Shown: piece after piece, positions 60,449 through 64,000 of the stretch
Layout of the letters: every line of letters begins with the position of its first letter
Position numbering within the stretch: the stretch's first letter is position 1
Assembly (NCBI GenBank): GCA_033065855.1
Contig: JAVXUO010001024.1
Coordinates: 38,682-102,681 of the forward strand
Source of the DNA: Escallonia rubra
Lineage: Eukaryota > Streptophyta > Magnoliopsida > Escalloniales > Escalloniaceae
Length of the DNA stretch: 64,000 bases
Reading direction: 5' to 3'
Made by a program: the position numbers and the translations under genes
The notes under the pieces: generated by a model
The model's input: only the letters and a program-made list of their open reading frames with translations
What the model was told of the DNA's origin: nothing
Database searches by the model: none

Positions 60449-63102
60449 TCACGCCCGAGATTTCCACGCCTTCTGCATTTTGCTTGCCAGATATCTAACC
60501 CCGTGAACAGCACCGACGGTCATTAAACCAGCAACAGCCTGCCTAGCACTTGAAAACATAACCCTCTTCCTCAAAACCTTCCTCATGCATTCTGCAGCTT
60601 CCTCTTTTGAATTAATCACAACCTCGCGTATAACTCGACCTGCAAAGACACAAAACAAGTCTTAAGTACCTGCAATTATTTGCCATCAGTAAGCGTGGAG
60701 CTTAGCAGCCAACTGGAGACTTGCCTCCAAAACTGCATATCGACTATGAGCAGCAGTTAAATTAACTGCAAAACATCAAACTTTCTTACTGATCCGCTAC
60801 ATTAGTTGAAGATCATACCAGTTTCGTTCAGTTTTTCCTTCTCTCCTAGCCACATCCCCATTTTCTTTCTGACCTTCGAAGGAAGAGTAGATACTAGGGA
60901 TGAAGCTGCAGATAAACCACAATCCTGGAGGTGAGAGGTTTAAAGGTACCATTAGACCTTTGTGGACCAAGTTTAACTGTAAACAAGTCGGTATAGATGT
61001 AATTTGGATAGTTCATAGCAGGAAATATTCATCATCTGATTCTCACATCTAACACGTTTTCCGTATTACCCAATTAACAAATACTGGAAAGCAGACACAG
61101 AATTTGAGAATCTGGATAGACCTGAGATAAATTCACTTGGTGGCCCTCTGATGATGAGAATCTAAGCAGATCATTCGTCGCATACTCTTCCAGAAATGGC
61201 TTATACATTGTCTGAAATAAATCAAACTGTCCTTGTACAATCTTCTTCACCTGATGCAAAGTATACATATTAAGAGCAGAACCTCCACTGGATAAAAATT
61301 CTTGCCTCTTTAGGCGAAGAAAATGTGTTATGCCTTGCAGACATAAGACAATAGTACGAAAAACATCAAAAAACATATAATAGATAACCTACGTGAAAAT
61401 GTGTACAAAAGATCATGTATACAAATGGGCACAACCTATAGCCCTCATAACTTCCCATTTTAATATTTGGAATTCCTCCCAGAACTATATTGGCGGTTCA
61501 TGATACTTTTTAGAAGCAAAAAAATTCTATTGCAAGTCGTAACTAGTCGATGATTACAAGAAGATTTACCTAAAACCCTTGATTGCATGCATATAAAAGA
61601 AAACAGATTTGTTGATCCATTAAATCAGCGCTATTAAATCCCTTCCAAATCTAACCCTTGCTTTAACTAACCTTACCTTGTTTTTGTCCTCTGCAAAAAG
61701 CATACGCAAGTCACCCATATACGAGAGGCTACAAATTTTGGCATACAGATCTTCCTGCATAAGCATCATAATCACAAAGATATCTTGTTTGTCTAACTTG
61801 ACTGAAAAGTTGAAAGAAGCAAACCTCGGTAAATTTGGATGGCATAAGGAGGAGAGCGGCAGAGGTAGCACCCCTCAAGTTGACAGAGTTCACACACTCG
61901 ATGTCCAGATCATCCACAAGTACACGAACCTGCAGGAAAGGAAGAGAGGAGGATGGTGGGGGGGGGAGGGTTGTAACGTGTTCTTTCCGTGTCAATGTGA
62001 AAACAAACAACTAAAAAAATCACAACAGGCTTATAGATATCCACGTCGTCACAATTTGCATGCCTATTCAATTAAGAATCACAGAAGTAAGTATCACAAA
62101 CAGCTCAGTGAGTGGCGGTTGAATCTCCAGGTGGCTTCTAATTTAAAATCCTACGGTACGACATATTGTTCAGACTTCACATTAGACTACCAGGTAAGAG
62201 CATCGAGTTGAATGTGGACACAAGCAAAAGGTTCAAGCTAGCTTAGATACTTGACTACTTGTAAAAAGGATCTCATTAAATTTCCCGCCTGAATGGAGTT
62301 GGTAGTTTCCTGGCATGGAGGGACTGACTTTTCGGTACTCTATTTTGGACACCCGCCCCATGAAATGTACAAGAACAACGTGAATGAAGGAAACTTATTA
62401 ATGCTCCAAGGAACTGGTTTTGGGGTTCAACATATAACTGATCAGCATGGACTCCTTCTCAAGATACTTCTTGCATCTTAAACTCTATATTTCAATTAAA
62501 GCTAGCAGTAAGAAAAATACTAGCTAAGTTTAAAACTGGTTAATACAGAATATGGGCAATAAAGCAACAGCACGAAGACTGTTGGTCAAGAAAGCCACCC
62601 TTCTGCTGAAGCAATTTGACTGGAGAGGAACTGGACTATTCTAATAGACAAGGGAAAAAGACAGATAGCATATTATGATTCTACACTTTATAGGGAGAGA
62701 TAACTACTTCAATCAACACAGACATCTTTGTATGCGTCAATTTTCAATAAGAAAGGCACTTTCAGGCCATACAGGTTTTTGCAGACGACCACTCAAGTAA
62801 AAGCTCTCCCAATTCAGTACATCCTCAACCAAATTATGCATTCGGACAACTCCATACTTGTACATCTGTCAAAAGTTGCGGAGGAGATAATGATTTTTTA
62901 GACCAGAAATGAATCAGAGTACGAAGAAGCTACTGGCATCCGATTGGCTGTCAGCATATGCACCTTCACTAGAATGTTGATACCTTGCCATTCCACTTAA
63001 CAAATGGGTTGAAGTGTACGCCAACACCAATTTTATCTGCTACATTAGTAATCTGAAACAAAACAGCCATGTCTCACATGTTAGCATAAACCTTTTTAAA
63101 CA

Positions 63103-63137
<35 letters not shown>

Positions 63138-63612
63138 ATAAAGCACCAGCTTTGGTCCACCAAGATGCACCATCCATGAGGCATAATGCTTCCTGTTCAT
63201 TTCAAGGTTCTTCTTTGTAAAAAGGGAAAAACAAAATAATCAGACATACTCCAAGGACGTAAAAGAGAGGATCTGAGAATGCCATTTGAGAGACAAAAAA
63301 AGGCAGTGAGATGGCATCCACCGACCTGAGAATGCCATTGGAGAGGATCTGATACACCAAGAATGTAATCTACCATGGATGACTAAGGAGAAAGATAAAG
63401 GCAAAGTCAGACATACAGTATTACAATATAAAACTAAAGGCAAACACAAATGAATAAGACAAGCGCATGGAGACGAAAACTCAAGTACGAACAAAAAGGG
63501 AAACCTTGTTTGAGTTATTTGGATGGAGAGAGGAGCCATATGTGCAGCAGAACTCCACGGGTGGGAGAATTTCCAGCAGACTCCCCGGTTCAAGTTTATG
63601 CTTGCTTACCAT
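60449..63612 (-). CDS. TAM41: TAM41: mitochondrial phosphatidate cytidylyltransferase, 10 exons, 332 aa
   Basis: Exons (5' to 3'): 63612-63505, 63382-63326, 63209-63147, 63052-62984, 62865-62773, 61929-61825, 61754-61677, 61250-61122, 60924-60819, 60639-60449. All junctions are GT-AG and the frame stays open. Landmarks are LPPVEFCCTYGSSLHPN (nucleotidyltransferase GS motif, about 26-27), SMVDYILGVSDPLQWHS (catalytic Asp about 41), ASWMVHLGG, KIGVGVHFNPFV, YGVVRMHNLVEDVLNW, GRLQKP, VNSVNLRGATSAALLLMPSK, EDLYAKICSLSYMGDLRMLF and a basic C-terminus. Family role: makes CDP-diacylglycerol from phosphatidate and CTP at the inner mitochondrial membrane for cardiolipin synthesis. The start at 63612 has a strong context (AACATGG); an in-frame ATG at 63630 would add six residues. 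No clear presequence. Confidence 0.93.
63103..63137. repeat. (GT)n(GA)n compound microsatellite in a TAM41 intron
   Basis: About nine GT units run directly into about nine GA units, ten bases beyond the 3' boundary of the exon 63209-63147. On the minus (coding) strand it lies just after the donor site and reads (TC)n(AC)n. Confidence 0.9.
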
Positions 63613-63630
63613 GTTCAGGCTTGAAAACAT

Positions 63631-64000
63631 GCAGATGTGAGCATGGTAATTACAAAAACAAACAAATTAGTAGTTTGTGGTTGATATTACGCTCCAATAT
63701 GTACTTTTTCTAAGTTCTTCCATTGAAAATCAGAGAGAACCAGTTACACTCCAATATGCCCTTGATAATATGTACATACATGTTTGACATGCAAACACAG
63801 TTGTAACAACTAATTAAGATGAGCAGAAGGAATGCAGATACCTAGTTGTCTTTCAGTTTACAGAGTCCAAAATGCAACAACATTATAATGTATTATGTCA
63901 GTAAATAACCCTAGCACGATTAATTTCCACAGTTCTTACACAAGCCTCTCTAATATAAACATTGAAAACCCAATAGCACGGAGAGTCTTTAGTGCAAAAA
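63631..64000. other. Upstream region of TAM41
   Basis: This stretch should contain the TAM41 5' leader and part of its promoter on the minus strand. No additional ORF is supported and no repeat is seen. An upstream non-coding exon outside the window cannot be excluded. Confidence 0.4.

Overview
The window is nuclear DNA from a flowering plant, almost certainly a eudicot. The evidence is spliced genes of plant-specific type (a P-class PPR gene and a plant CAT transporter), AT-rich intergenic DNA, several classes of plant transposon with target-site duplications (TSDs), and a nuclear copy of plastid ycf2. I cannot name the species. About two thirds of the window is repeats and decayed transposons. 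The recognisable genes lie in the right third.

Left third (1-11.7 kb): no convincing protein-coding gene. It holds the end of a CACTA element (to 493), a solo LTR (3258-3818), a 5'-truncated LINE (8611-9383) with a perfect TSD, an LTR-like block (9706-10878) and a palindromic MITE (about 11117-11335). Diverged pieces of the downstream tandem repeat also occur here (527-573, 7388-7490, 8341-9408), in the opposite orientation. The LINE sits inside one of them.

Centre (11745-31187): a tandem array of about 26 units of 0.5-0.85 kb. Each unit carries an internal 48-nt minisatellite. Many are arranged as higher-order repeats of three units (about 2.2 kb), marked by an extra segment of about 200 nt. 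Most units keep an open reading frame on the minus strand (95-216 codons), and many also keep one on the plus strand. I recognise no protein family. This is the most unusual object in the window. A 606-bp hAT-like element with an 8-bp TSD interrupts the array, and an inverted relative of it lies just beyond the right edge.

Transposon belt (31.2-41 kb): telobox-like palindromes, MITEs, a 196-bp tandem duplication, a complete SINE (38284-38434), a 1.2-kb Mutator-like element with a GC-rich interior (38486-39686) and a 402-bp hAT-like element (39765-40166).

Gene belt (41.2-63.6 kb): four recognisable genes. (1) An 8-exon MOSC/mARC-type molybdenum-cofactor protein (+, 41225-45973). (2) An intronless P-type PPR protein resembling EMB1025 (+, 48656-50575), with a seven-codon upstream ORF. 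(3) A cationic amino acid transporter of the CAT5/CAT8 type (-, 56773-54612), with one intron that appears to use a GC-AG splice pair and is flanked by a 25-nt direct repeat. (4) A 10-exon TAM41 mitochondrial phosphatidate cytidylyltransferase (-, 63612-60449). A nuclear plastid insertion made of two non-adjacent ycf2 pieces lies at about 57948-58310. The four genes are separate housekeeping functions, not a pathway or operon. PPR and TAM41 products are both likely mitochondrial.
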